A stretch of DNA of 64,000 nt from Spartinivicinus marinus. Its GTDB lineage: Bacteria; Pseudomonadota; Gammaproteobacteria; Pseudomonadales; Zooshikellaceae. The notes beneath the pieces are model-generated. The model was given only the letters and a program-made list of their open reading frames with translations, was not told the origin of the DNA and ran no database searches. The stretch is taken from positions 62,001 to 126,000 of the forward strand of contig NZ_JAPJZK010000003.1 in assembly GCF_026309355.1 (NCBI RefSeq), given 5' to 3'. Position 1 is the first letter of the stretch. Each line of letters starts with the position of its first letter. This document shows, piece after piece, positions 9,087 to 17,104 of the stretch. Position numbers and translations under genes: made by a program.

Positions 9087-9300
9087 CTTGAATTCGGAGT
9101 AAAAAATAACCAAAAATTGAGGGTTTTATGAGCTTATAAGGTTTGCAAGTAGTTGCAAAGCATAGAAGATTTTATTAGTGACTTGTTATGTAGGCTTACT
9201 CTCTATTGTTTCAGAGCCAAAAAGGTATTAATTAGAGCAACAAGCAATCAAACTGTTCAAACAATTTACTAATTGTGTATTTTTTACTCCGAATTCACGT
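9087..9300. repeat. MITE-like element with 18-bp perfect terminal inverted repeats
   Basis: GAATTCGGAGTAAAAAAT at 9090-9107 is repeated exactly inverted at 9279-9296, enclosing about 170 bases without an ORF. TTTTTTAA flanks both sides (9079-9086 and 9301-9308) and may be an 8-bp target duplication, though it is low complexity. This looks like a non-autonomous transposable element between Zorya and AbiE. Confidence 0.6.
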
Positions 9301-9435
9301 TTTTTTAAGGTCATCCCAGCTTTTGCCACTTTTGCTGATGGGACTTATGAGGCCACCCAAGGTAAATAATTTAAACTTCACCCATACGGCGAACAAAACC
9401 ATCATAGAGGGTTGGCCTATTAGCCCCTACCCGAA

Positions 9436-9485
9436 ATGTTCCATATTCTAGGTAAATATTGACAAATACCGAGAATATGGAACAT
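9436..9485 (+). promoter_or_regulatory. palindromic operator with embedded -35 upstream of abiE
   Basis: The arms ATGTTCCATATTCT-A-GGTA (9436-9454) and TACC-G-AGAATATGGAACAT (9467-9485) are inverted with one mismatch around a 12-base centre that contains TTGACA (9459-9464). AbiEi antitoxins repress their own operon by binding inverted repeats, so this is the probable autoregulatory operator. Burying the -35 between the arms would block RNA polymerase. Confidence 0.7.
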
Positions 9486-9494
9486 CATAAGAAT

Positions 9495-10103
9495 ATGAAA
9501 ACGGAAACACATTTTCAGCAAGTTCTGAAGCTGGTGGGCTCTCATGGGTTGATTAGGAGCCATGATCTGGACGCTGTCAACGTGCCGAGAGTGACTCTCA
9601 CGCGAATGGTTCGACGTGGCCTACTTGTTAGAGTTGATCGGGGGCTCTATTCTATCCCCGATCGCTCAGTTTCAGAACATACCAGCCTAGCCGAGGTATC
9701 CCGAAAGAACCCTCAAGCACTGGTTTGTCTACTATCAGCACTTCAGTTTCATGGACTAACTACCCAGGCACCATTTGAAGTTTGGATAGCCATACCAAAT
9801 AAAGCTCATGCTCCCGCAATAGAATATCCGCCGCTTCGTGTCGTACGATTCTCCGGGAAGTCGCTAATTGAAGGGGTTGAAGATCATCTAGTGGAAGGCG
9901 TAACTGTTCACATAACTTGTGTTGCTAAGACTGTGGCTGACTGTTTTAAATTCCGAAATAAAATAGGCCTAGATGTGGCTCTTGAGGCACTGAATGAGTC
10001 ATGGCAAAACAGGCGAGTGCAAATTGATGAACTATGGCGTTATGCCAGTATTTGCCGTGTCACTAATGTTATCCGTCCTTACCTTGAGAGCCTGACTTCA
10101 TGA
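9495..10103 (+). CDS. abiEi: AbiEi-type antitoxin and autorepressor (type IV TA)
   Basis: The N-terminal winged helix (LKLVGSHGLIRSHDLDAVNVPRVTLTRMVRRGLLVRVDRGLYS) and the following TSLAEVSRKNPQALVCLLSAL core are hallmarks of AbiEi. AbiEi binds its promoter and counters AbiEii without tight protein contact. I place the start at ATG 9495 because it lies just after the palindromic operator. TTG 9459 is the -35 itself, and ATG 9477 falls inside the operator. The stop overlaps abiEii by four bases. Confidence 0.88.
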   Translation: MKTETHFQQVLKLVGSHGLIRSHDLDAVNVPRVTLTRMVRRGLLVRVDRGLYSIPDRSVSEHTSLAEVSRKNPQALVCLLSALQFHGLTTQAPFEVWIAIPNKAHAPAIEYPPLRVVRFSGKSLIEGVEDHLVEGVTVHITCVAKTVADCFKFRNKIGLDVALEALNESWQNRRVQIDELWRYASICRVTNVIRPYLESLTS

Positions 10104-10990
10104 GTAAACGAAATATAGCTGCATCTGTGCGAGCCCGTCTACTAAATCATGCCAGAGCGACTAAGCAAGATTTCAATCTGGTACTTACCCGTTATGCACT
10201 TGAAAGGCTCCTATACCGGATCAGCGTATCACCGCATTCCAATACTTTTTTATTGAAGGGAGCCTTACTTTTTGATCTTTGGTTTGATATTCCACACCGG
10301 CCTACCCGAGATGTAGATTTTCTTGGTTTTGGCTCAGCTGAATTGCCCCACCTACAGGAAATTTTCAAGAATATTTGCACCGTTGAAGTAGATGATGGAA
10401 TCCTTTTTCAAAAAGATACTGTCAACGCGGCGGAAATCCGCAAAGATTCACACTATGCTGGAGTACGTATTACATTGTTGTGTATTCTTGATAGTGCTCG
10501 ATGCCAAGTACAGGTCGATATTGGTTTTGGTGACGCAGTAACACCTTCTCCAGAATCGGTCGATTATCCTGTAATATTCCCTGAGTTTGATGCTCCAAAA
10601 CTGCTGGTATATCCAAAGTACACTGTTATTGCGGAGAAATTTCAAGCGCTCACATCCTTAGGCATTGCAAATAGTCGAATGAAGGACTATTTCGACCTAT
10701 GGGTACTTTCCCAACATTCAAACTTTGAAGGGGAAACTCTTAAACAGGCCATACAGGCAACTTTCGAGAGGAGAAAAACTTCGCTACCAGATCAAACACC
10801 ATTTGGCCTCACCGAGGCTTTCACACAAGATGCTCAAAAACAAACCCAGTGGAAGGCGTTCATTCGCAAAAATAATTTAGAAGCCGTATCCTTACCTGAT
10901 ATTGCCCTAACATTAATTGATTTTCTAATGCCTCCTATCATGAATACAACATTCAGGCTTGAGTGGAGTCCAGGCGGCCCATGGAATTAG
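10100..10990 (+). CDS. abiEii: AbiEii toxin, nucleotidyltransferase
   Basis: The 296-residue protein has the AbiEii nucleotidyltransferase fold: FLLKGALLFDLWF (the glycine-helix motif) followed by RPTRDVDFLGFG with the D-x-D metal site, then a C-terminal lysine-rich region containing YTVIAEKFQAL and RMKDYFDLW. AbiEii toxins modify host nucleotides or tRNA and cause growth arrest during phage infection. It is translationally coupled to abiEi. It may serve both plasmid maintenance and exclusion of rival phages. Confidence 0.9.
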   Translation: MSKRNIAASVRARLLNHARATKQDFNLVLTRYALERLLYRISVSPHSNTFLLKGALLFDLWFDIPHRPTRDVDFLGFGSAELPHLQEIFKNICTVEVDDGILFQKDTVNAAEIRKDSHYAGVRITLLCILDSARCQVQVDIGFGDAVTPSPESVDYPVIFPEFDAPKLLVYPKYTVIAEKFQALTSLGIANSRMKDYFDLWVLSQHSNFEGETLKQAIQATFERRKTSLPDQTPFGLTEAFTQDAQKQTQWKAFIRKNNLEAVSLPDIALTLIDFLMPPIMNTTFRLEWSPGGPWN

Positions 10991-11029
10991 TGACTGTGTA
11001 GCAAAACCCTAAGTGATTGATTTATAACA

Positions 11030-11071
11030 TGAAAACTGGTTAACTATTATACAAAAGTTAACCAGTTTTCA
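11030..11071. terminator. 16-bp perfect hairpin between convergent genes
   Basis: TGAAAACTGGTTAACT and its exact complement flank a 10-base loop. It sits between the end of abiEii (+) and the end of the metalloprotease gene (-). The stem ends in a short T run on either strand, so it probably terminates both transcripts. Confidence 0.65.
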
Positions 11072-11161
11072 GTGCCAGTAAGTCAGATTATGTACTTAAA
11101 TTTGTAGTAAGCAAGCTAACCTCCTGTAGAAGTTAGCTGTACACATGCTAATCAGTGCTCG

Positions 11162-12214
11162 TTACTTCCACTTACACAATGATTGACCGTCTCTGACATC
11201 GCTTTCACAACTCGTTTTATCATTAAAACCTTCACACCATTGCTGGTGTTTAAAACCTTCTGCTTTATACTGAAAATTATTATTTTTTATACAACTTTGT
11301 GGCTTCACTTCAACGTAGCCTGGATACAAATAAGCAAGGCCTTCTAAATCCCCTCTGCTTAATTCTGGTTTTTTACTACAATAATTCATAATTGAATCTT
11401 TATCATATTGCCCAATATAGTAGTTGATACCACTAAAATCAGACTTAGATTCATTGACAATAACTTTGTGAGCGTTCGCAGCGCGGTTATTACATAAAAC
11501 TCTATCTGATCGCTGATGCTCATGCAGAAGACCTAGCGCATGACCAAGTTCATGTACTACAGTATGGTGAAGTTTGGCAAAGTCTCTTTTATTAGTTAAC
11601 TTTGGTGGTACTTTAAAATCTAATGCAGGTTGTCCTAGAGGTAATGCTACTTCATTAGGAACACCAGTTCCAGGGTAGCCTGCATTTATTCCATATCGAT
11701 ATTTTCCATCAGGAAATTTAAGAAATGGAGCACTACTAATGCTAAGCCTAATATTATTATTATTTGATAAATCTTCTATTGTACAGTTACTCCAACCAGT
11801 AAAGCGAATTTTTGTTAATTTATGGTATGATATATCAACAAAATATTCTATAAGTGTCTGATAAAATGGTATATTTTTTACGACTGAAGCATAGGATTTA
11901 GTTAGATTAAATTGAAGAACTAAACCTTCTCGAATCTGTTCAATATTTTTATTTCCACGAAATACGCTATCTGAATATTTATCAATTATTTTTTGAAGTT
12001 TTTCTTCGCTAATGTTATTAATCTGTTCCATATTTTTTATATATGTTAGCTCAGGTATAAAGTCAGATATTTTTTCAGGCCCTTTTATTTGCCAGCAAAC
12101 TTTAATATTTCCTGGTTCAGGCCACTTGTTATCAGATGTATCAACTATTGAAGCAAAAGCAGGACTAATACTAAATAATAAACTCAAGGAAAGAATATTC
12201 TTATTAAACTTCAT
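11162..12214 (-). CDS. secreted metzincin zinc metalloprotease, astacin-like
   Basis: A signal peptide (MKFNKNILSLSLLFSISPAFA) is followed by a metalloprotease domain with the full metzincin site HELGHALGLLH (H221, E222, H225, H231). The Met-turn DSIMNYC has M276. The C-terminal 60 residues are cysteine-rich. It would cleave proteins outside the cell. It stands alone on the minus strand, with no secretion or inhibitor gene nearby. It is an accessory cargo gene rather than part of phage assembly. The N-terminal half (about 25-180) has no family I recognise. Confidence 0.82.
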   Translation of the reverse strand: MKFNKNILSLSLLFSISPAFASIVDTSDNKWPEPGNIKVCWQIKGPEKISDFIPELTYIKNMEQINNISEEKLQKIIDKYSDSVFRGNKNIEQIREGLVLQFNLTKSYASVVKNIPFYQTLIEYFVDISYHKLTKIRFTGWSNCTIEDLSNNNNIRLSISSAPFLKFPDGKYRYGINAGYPGTGVPNEVALPLGQPALDFKVPPKLTNKRDFAKLHHTVVHELGHALGLLHEHQRSDRVLCNNRAANAHKVIVNESKSDFSGINYYIGQYDKDSIMNYCSKKPELSRGDLEGLAYLYPGYVEVKPQSCIKNNNFQYKAEGFKHQQWCEGFNDKTSCESDVRDGQSLCKWK

Positions 12215-12668
12215 GAGAAAAGCCTTTTATAAAATCAAAATGTTAAATATTTAAAACATCGAGTTTCAATATATTAAAAATACTTATTGTATAAGTACTT
12301 AGCAACTTTTTATTAGGTGAGTGATAAGGCTTACTGTACTCGTTTCTGCCTTATTTCAAAATATATACGATATAAGCAGTAATACTTAAATATATTTTAT
12401 TGATTCCTCTTTAGGCATACATCTTCCTTACAATTTACAGGCATGACTTCATTTCTTCGCCTAGCAAAGAACGATCAACACGACACCTGCAGACCAGTGA
12501 TGGTGTAGTATATCGCTCGTTTCCCAGCCAACCATCATATAGTCAGTTATGAGTAAAACTTAACCATATGATTCTTTGGGCTACTGAGTGTTCCATCCCG
12601 CCTATAGCCCTTTACAATACATTTAAAATCAATCCCCAAATAGGTAGACCAGTCCAAGACTGGCCTAC
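12215..12668. other. gene-free stretch with repeat copy B
   Basis: AT-rich DNA upstream of the metalloprotease with no gene seen. At 12549-12612 it contains a copy of the dispersed degenerate repeat, whose minus strand reads DGTLSSPKNHMVKFYS-stop. Confidence 0.45.
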
Positions 12669-13625
12669 CTATTTAACTATGTCATGAAGCCAAGGTGCAT
12701 CTAAAGTCCAGAAAATAATATTTACTCCGAGATAATGATCAGCAAATTCAATAAATTCTTCTTTGGTGAACTTATTTTTTGTTTGTGGATTGGTATATGT
12801 GAGCGTTGGTTGTTGAACAGCCATTGCAATAATGTCCAGCTTCCCTTGGTATTTATGGAAAAATGGATAGGAATTTTTCATGTGTCCATTTTTATAAGGA
12901 ACAATATCAGGACCACCCAGTCCTATGCTGTTCTTATAAGCAATTTCAAATAGTTTAGACATATAGCCTTGATTATTATTCCATTCACAAGGCCAAAAAT
13001 TAACGTACTGGATAACATGTGATTTTTTAAAAGATTTTTTGGCAAATAATATATTGTCTACTGTTGCTGAAAAATATCGGTCACATGTAAAACCTAGTTT
13101 AGTCGCTTTTTTTCTATCAATACCAATTGCTGTCTCTGGAAGGTTAATGCCCGCTATTTTTCCATCAAAGGACTCCGAAAGAGCTTTAAGAAGCTTTTGA
13201 TATCTTTCCCTCAATTGAGAGTTCCATTGCATAGCAACCCAACCAGATCCTGCTGGTTTCCCTTCGCCAGGGTTGTCAGACTGTTGAATTAAACCTCCGA
13301 GATATTGTGGCTCATTCTGTAAATACAGAGGGATATTTCTGTGTTCAGGTTCAAAAAAGCGGTCTTGGATTTGAACAAATAACTTTTTATTCATTTTTTT
13401 TAAGATAGACATATCTCTTTCAATTGCAGAAAAATCATAGTTGTCTTTTGACTTTTCTAATTGTTTCCATGAATAAACAATCTGCGCACCTTTAATATCT
13501 TCTCGCAAAAAAATCGGACTCGTAAGTGAATCAGAATCAGTGAAAATATAGTTTTGGGGAGAATCAGCTTGGACCCTCTGCCAAAAAAGTAAAAAATACA
13601 ACAGTAATGTAGTGATATTTCGCAT
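12669..13625 (-). CDS. secreted protein, possible TIM-barrel glycosidase
   Basis: The first 20 residues (MRNITTLLLYFLLFWQRVQA) form a signal peptide. The mature part has a pattern seen in (beta/alpha)8 glycoside hydrolases: an early GAQIVYSWKQLEKSKDNYDFS, a central KIAGINLPETAIGIDR with an acidic residue at a strand end, and a late GVNIIFWTLDAPWL. The family is not certain and the substrate is unknown. It lies beside the metalloprotease on the same strand, 450 bases apart and so probably separately transcribed. Both look like secreted cargo acting on the host's surroundings. Confidence 0.6.
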   Translation of the reverse strand: MRNITTLLLYFLLFWQRVQADSPQNYIFTDSDSLTSPIFLREDIKGAQIVYSWKQLEKSKDNYDFSAIERDMSILKKMNKKLFVQIQDRFFEPEHRNIPLYLQNEPQYLGGLIQQSDNPGEGKPAGSGWVAMQWNSQLRERYQKLLKALSESFDGKIAGINLPETAIGIDRKKATKLGFTCDRYFSATVDNILFAKKSFKKSHVIQYVNFWPCEWNNNQGYMSKLFEIAYKNSIGLGGPDIVPYKNGHMKNSYPFFHKYQGKLDIIAMAVQQPTLTYTNPQTKNKFTKEEFIEFADHYLGVNIIFWTLDAPWLHDIVK

Positions 13626-13920
13626 AGCCTGAAACCTTACTTTTTTGCTGAAATCAGAATGATAATTCTTTAGTTAAGTTGGGTGTAACAGATCAGTAGC
13701 TTAGAATGCCATGGTGTGTGGATGTGCTAGTAGTGAAAAATAATACATAATTAACCATTATTGTATAATCGGATCATTTAAACCTTATAAAATAGTGTTT
13801 TTACAGCGGAATAAAAATATTGGCAGCTGAAAATAAAGACACCAAAAACATAAGCACAACTTTTTAGAATTATGAATTTTAATATCCAAAACCTTTTAAT
13901 TGTCATTTGAATGTAAAATT
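13626..13920. other. AT-rich gene-free stretch
   Basis: No gene seen; it precedes the possible glycosidase start and should contain its promoter. Confidence 0.3.
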
Positions 13921-14145
13921 TTATTCAGCCTTCTGATGTGTATAAAACACAACCAGATGACTCTCAGGGCCGCTTAGTGCTCTGTTTTCCTTCTCCCTCG
14001 CCTCAAGCCTTTCCAATAATAGCCGATAACGATCAGATTCGGATGTTTTTATATACGACAGTATCATAATACTGTTTTTGGTATTTTTTATTATCAAACT
14101 CTTGTTTTTATTACATTTTTTCCTAAAACCCTCCGATAATCCCAA
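13921..14145 (-). CDS. small ORF that is the most intact copy of a dispersed repeat
   Basis: The 74-codon reading frame ends SDRYRLLLERLEAREKENRA then LSGPESHLVVFYTHQKAE. Pieces of the same peptide, with stops, are encoded at four other places in the window (near 4800, 12580, 15900 and 17620). Either this is a real small protein whose relatives have decayed, or it is the remnant of a larger gene end carried with mobile cassettes. No family recognised and no clear ribosome site was found. Confidence 0.35.
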   Translation of the reverse strand: MGLSEGFRKKCNKNKSLIIKNTKNSIMILSYIKTSESDRYRLLLERLEAREKENRALSGPESHLVVFYTHQKAE

Positions 14146-14225
14146 TTGTCGGAGTTATGAGGCTATTTTTTGAAGGTTTGATTACGAGCTGATCTGCTTT
14201 AGAAAGGAATGGCAGGCATGTGGAG

Positions 14226-14258
14226 AGCTGGCTAGATACGTGCAAATACCCGATTAAT
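14226..14258 (-). repeat. cassette-array spacer, partial unit f
   Basis: It contains GGCTAGATAC...TACCCGATTA, the same 3'-flank motif seen after five other cassette genes (consensus TAGATAC-AGCTCTTACCCTATTA on the plus strand). Confidence 0.5.
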
Positions 14259-14658
14259 CATTTTGCGGAGGACCTTCTATATAAGCTTTAACACCTTCAG
14301 GAATTACTTCCCATGATGCCTTTGACCCAACATAAATATGGTAGCCAACTTCAATTTCAGGATTACCATTTAAACAGCCAAGTGTAATACCATGAACAGA
14401 GCCTTTATAGGTACCACACAATGTTGACCCGCACCGACTACAAAAGCGCAAACCATAACCAGGCTGTGATTCATAGCTGGTTAAAAGCTCCTCTCCTTTC
14501 ATCCACACAAAGTCGCTTGGTTTTACAAGCGCATAGGATGATGCTTGCGAGCTAAATGCCTTACGGCAGCGCGAACAATGGCACGATCTCGCATCCCTTA
14601 TAGTTCCTTCGACTTTGTACTTTATACTTCCACAAAAGCATTCACCCGTAATTGGCAT
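14254..14658 (-). CDS. GFA family protein (glutathione-dependent formaldehyde-activating enzyme fold)
   Basis: The 134-residue protein has the GFA zinc ligands in order: GECFCGSIKY, then SCHCSRCRKAF, then RFCSRCGSTLCG. These proteins bind two zincs; the founding member condenses formaldehyde with glutathione, but most relatives have unknown substrates. GFA genes are common passengers of integron cassettes, which suits its place in an array of small, independently spaced minus-strand genes. A clear AGGAG lies just before the ATG, next to the conserved spacer. Confidence 0.88.
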   Translation of the reverse strand: MPITGECFCGSIKYKVEGTIRDARSCHCSRCRKAFSSQASSYALVKPSDFVWMKGEELLTSYESQPGYGLRFCSRCGSTLCGTYKGSVHGITLGCLNGNPEIEVGYHIYVGSKASWEVIPEGVKAYIEGPPQND

Positions 14659-14671
14659 TTATTCTCCTGAT

Positions 14672-14719
14672 GCTTAACTATTAATGAGCATTACTCTGAC
14701 GATGCTGGTATGAGCTTGC
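14672..14719 (-). repeat. cassette-array spacer, unit a (interrupted by a MITE)
   Basis: On the minus strand it ends TCGTCAGAGTAATGCTCATTAATA-GTTAAGC just before the GFA start. Its other half, TAGATACCAGCTCTTAGCCTATTA, continues at 14821-14844 beyond the inserted element. GTTAAGC fits the GTTRRRY 3' core of attC sites. Confidence 0.55.
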
Positions 14720-14822
14720 TATAGGCTTCCAGAAAAATAAGTTGGCAGTACACAATCATAAGCCCTATAAACTCAAGGGTTGTAGGAGGTAGTTCGCCAA
14801 GTTATTTATCTGGAAAGCTATA
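14720..14822. repeat. MITE-like palindromic element, copy 1 (103 bp)
   Basis: The ends are inverted: TATAGGCTTCCAGAAAAATAA at the left and TTATTTATCTGGAAAGCTATA at the right, with GTTGGCA/CGCCAA continuing the stem. A second copy in the opposite orientation is at 43427-43528. TA at both ends suggests a TA target site, as for mariner-type MITEs. It splits a cassette spacer. Confidence 0.75.
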
Positions 14823-14850
14823 GATACCAGCTCTTAGCCTATTATTAGTT

Positions 14851-15309
14851 TCACACTATAACACGACAGTTATCACATTTACCTGTACCCCAAAACACTT
14901 CTTCATTCAATTGATCACCACAACAGGGGCAGTGGGTAGGTTTACCATCGTCTGTGTCATGAAACCACCAATAGTACGTAGGCCACTGTAATGAAAGCTC
15001 TTTGGCAAGCTTCATGCCCAAGACGTTAACCTCCCCTTTTGAGTCAAGTAATTTCTTCTTCGCATACTCCTCGTACTCACCTGAGTCGATCCATAGACGA
15101 TATAAAGAACCATAGACGCTAAAGCAGCGTGCAATGCTGTCACACATTACACCTGTTATACCAAGCCTTTCCGGATCAATCTCTTTACGACATCTAAAAC
15201 AATTAATGGGATTATTTGTAAACATGTAGACAAGTAGAAGACGATCAACAACTTCGCACTCACATACCTCAATATCTGTAAACGGCCTTAGTCTTACGTA
15301 TTTATCCAT
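14851..15309 (-). CDS. zinc-ribbon protein resembling the DUF2310 C-terminal half
   Basis: The 152-residue protein has a CFRCRKEID pair near residue 38 and a closing ribbon CPCCGDQL...GKCDNCRVIV. Between them, YGSLYRLWIDSGEYEEYAKKKLLD and LQWPTYYWWFHDTDDG match the pattern of DUF2310, a family of zinc-ribbon proteins thought to bind nucleic acid. It is shorter than full family members, which usually exceed 250 residues. Function unknown. It is a member of the cassette array. Confidence 0.6.
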   Translation of the reverse strand: MDKYVRLRPFTDIEVCECEVVDRLLLVYMFTNNPINCFRCRKEIDPERLGITGVMCDSIARCFSVYGSLYRLWIDSGEYEEYAKKKLLDSKGEVNVLGMKLAKELSLQWPTYYWWFHDTDDGKPTHCPCCGDQLNEEVFWGTGKCDNCRVIV

Positions 15310-15315
15310 TCTGAA

Positions 15316-15388
15316 TCATAACTGATTAATAAACTTCACTCTGACTTTGGCTTGGGGGCTGGCTAGATTTCAGCTTTTACCCGATTAA
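15316..15388 (-). repeat. cassette-array spacer, unit b
   Basis: On the minus strand it reads GGGTAAAAGCTGAAATCTAGC ... GTCAGAGTGAAGTTTATTAATC-AGTTATGATTC, a diverged copy of the spacer between neighbouring genes. It lies between the DUF3658 gene and the DUF2310-like gene. Confidence 0.55.
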
Positions 15389-15398
15389 ATGCTGCATG

Positions 15399-15695
15399 CT
15401 ACGGTAACCTCACTTCACAATACCGCATATATTTTAAATCACCCTCAGCTACCAGATAACCCTGAGCTACTAGGTGAGCAACCCTTTGTGAATAGAAAAC
15501 ATCAGGTATACCTTTTACCCGATTAGGTAAATCGCACATTGTTGCTCCTACAAGATAAGCCACCTTACGATTGTATTTCGGGTGCACATGGCTAAGTAAC
15601 ATCTGATCTATTTCAGCTAGTTGCTCATCGGAAAGTGCTGCTACAAGATCCATTTCCTCTGTGGTTAGCTCTCTGTCGGGAGTCTCATCATGCAC
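15399..15695 (-). CDS. DUF3658 domain protein
   Basis: The residues LSDEQLAEIDQMLLSHVHPKYNRKVAYLVG, IPDVFYSQRVAHLVAQGYL and GDLKYMRYCEVRLP match DUF3658, a small domain of unknown biochemical role. I place the start at a GTG (15695) because AGGAGG lies six bases before it. The open frame continues 19 codons further to a TTG that has no ribosome site and looks like spacer DNA. It would encode 98 residues. Cassette-array member. Confidence 0.75.
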   Translation of the reverse strand: MHDETPDRELTTEEMDLVAALSDEQLAEIDQMLLSHVHPKYNRKVAYLVGATMCDLPNRVKGIPDVFYSQRVAHLVAQGYLVAEGDLKYMRYCEVRLP

Positions 15696-15849
15696 TTTGG
15701 GCCTCCTAATAAGATTTAACTGTATCGATTTATAAAAATAATATCGTGACAAACATACTATTAACTAGAAAAATAATTCGGTGTATTTATTAAATTTTAA
15801 ACTATTTAATAATTATGTTTGTGAGAAAAGCCTATCGATTGAAGGTGAC

Positions 15850-15970
15850 TACAGTTTAACCATAAGGCTCTTGGGTCTGCTCAGTGCTCCATCCCCACCC
15901 ACCTCCCCTGTCTCTATTTTAAAACCAGCCGATAAACCCTCTTTTAGCGGCAGTTACCAGGAAATATATG
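15850..15970 (-). repeat. dispersed degenerate repeat, copy D
   Basis: The minus strand reads YRLVLK-stop-RQG ... GALSRPKSLMVKL-stop, a decayed version of the 13921-14145 peptide. It lies between two cassette genes. Confidence 0.5.
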
Positions 15971-16027
15971 ACAGTTTGGTTGTAGTTTGATCAGTTTAGG
16001 TAGACAGTTTAGCTGAGTGGTGTGGGG

Positions 16028-16064
16028 AGAGCTTGAGTAGATACTAGCTCTTACCCTATTAGGC
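16028..16064 (-). repeat. cassette-array spacer, partial unit c
   Basis: AGTAGATACTAGCTCTTACCCTATTA repeats the 3'-flank motif directly after the stop of the gene at 16070-16486. The other half of the spacer is replaced by repeat copy D and AT-rich DNA. Confidence 0.5.
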
Positions 16065-16069
16065 ACTCG

Positions 16070-16486
16070 TCAGTCAAACTGATAATAGAACTTAAACAAG
16101 TACCAACCATTTCCTGACGATGACAACAAATCAATGTAGCCACAGTCATCATCAAAACCTTTGCAAACCAAATAAACTTCACCATCTACTGAGCGCAAAA
16201 AAATATCCACGATATCTAAAGCATCATTGCTAGAATATCCTAGTTTTGGTTTGCTATAGAATTCATCAAACAGCTCAACCAATTCTTCTTTATTGGTGAT
16301 ACTGACTTCAATGCCATCTAATTCCTCATCATTTAATCCATCTAATCTATATCGATGCTTGATTTCGCCAACAGTGGGCTTTGACTCCAAAGATTCGAAT
16401 TCTATAGACATGCCGCCATCTGAGAAAGCCTTTGAAAATCTCTCTCCTAACCTAGTAAATTTGCTTTCCAATTCACCAAACGCCAT
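16070..16486 (-). CDS. small acidic cassette protein, immunity-like, unknown
   Basis: A 138-residue acidic, soluble protein with no signal or membrane segment. Its composition (many Asp/Glu, alternating short strands and helices, NKEELVELFDEFYSK and SGNGWYLFKFYYQFD) is typical of immunity proteins from polymorphic toxin loci, but no toxin is nearby and no family is recognised. It starts with ATG four bases after AGGA, next to the GTTAGGC end of the spacer. Confidence 0.55.
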   Translation of the reverse strand: MAFGELESKFTRLGERFSKAFSDGGMSIEFESLESKPTVGEIKHRYRLDGLNDEELDGIEVSITNKEELVELFDEFYSKPKLGYSSNDALDIVDIFLRSVDGEVYLVCKGFDDDCGYIDLLSSSGNGWYLFKFYYQFD

Positions 16487-16492
16487 TCCTAT

Positions 16493-16564
16493 GCCTAACT
16501 ATTAATGAACGTCACTCTGACGCTGATGGGTTGAACTTACTAGATACAAGCTCTTACCCTATTA
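16493..16564 (-). repeat. cassette-array spacer, unit d (best copy, attC-like)
   Basis: On the minus strand GTTCAAC and GTTAGGC, which fit the RYYYAAC and GTTRRRY core sites of integron attC, bound an interior with the perfect stem CGTCA-GAG-TGACG. Upstream is the shared motif TAATAGGGTAAGAGCTTGTATCTA. The core-to-core distance is 44 bases, short for attC. Confidence 0.6.
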
Positions 16565-17053
16565 TGGTAGCTTCGAGTTTGCAAGCTGGTTAAAAGTACC
16601 CAAAACGTATTTGTCATAAATTACTTTCAAGATATTGCTGTATGTAGAAAAATTAAAATTGGTTTCATTGCTTTCCAATAATTTAAATATTTCAGCAGTT
16701 TCAGGGATAGCAGTTAAGCGACCATCCTTGAATGCCTCAATCGTCTTCTTAGTAATTTCTGCTGAATGAAATGAATCATCATGTTCAGTAATCATATCGT
16801 TCAAATCACATAGAACATATATAACCGCGGCTATTCTCAGAAAGTTTTCGTTAATTTCTGGATTGTGAGCCTCTTCTACAACTACGTCTAAGTATCGAAA
16901 ACCTTCAAATAATTCAGGTTCAATATAAACTGTTTCATCACCGCAGAAACAGCCTTCGGTAGCTAGATGATAAAAAAGCAATAAACCTGAAGCAACTGCT
17001 TTGTTACCCTCCATATAATTAGTGTCGTCGATCTTCATTTGTTTAGTAGCCAT
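16562..17053 (-). CDS. cassette protein, unknown
   Basis: A 163-residue mainly helical soluble protein with no recognised domain. It is acidic in the middle (NDMITEHDDSFHSAEITKK) and has a possible helical bundle after residue 75. It starts at ATG inside the GTTATGG end of its spacer; an internal Met six codons on is the alternative. Size, isolation and spacing match the neighbouring cassettes. Immunity or stress functions are possible, but nothing in the sequence shows one. Confidence 0.55.
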   Translation of the reverse strand: MATKQMKIDDTNYMEGNKAVASGLLLFYHLATEGCFCGDETVYIEPELFEGFRYLDVVVEEAHNPEINENFLRIAAVIYVLCDLNDMITEHDDSFHSAEITKKTIEAFKDGRLTAIPETAEIFKLLESNETNFNFSTYSNILKVIYDKYVLGTFNQLANSKLP

Positions 17054-17104
17054 AACTATTAATGAACGTCACACTAACGCAGACGGTATTGGAGATCAGG
17101 CTAG
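17053..17104 (-). repeat. cassette-array spacer, unit e
   Basis: The minus strand reads TGCGTTAGTGTGACGTTCATTAATAGTTATGG, matching unit d in 22 bases around TGACGTTCATTAATAGTTA. The 3'-flank half is diverged. Confidence 0.55.

Noticed and set aside
14226-17104. CRISPR array suggested by regularly spaced repeats
   Set aside because: The repeats are diverged, 50-75 bases long, separated by whole genes rather than short spacers, and no cas gene is present.
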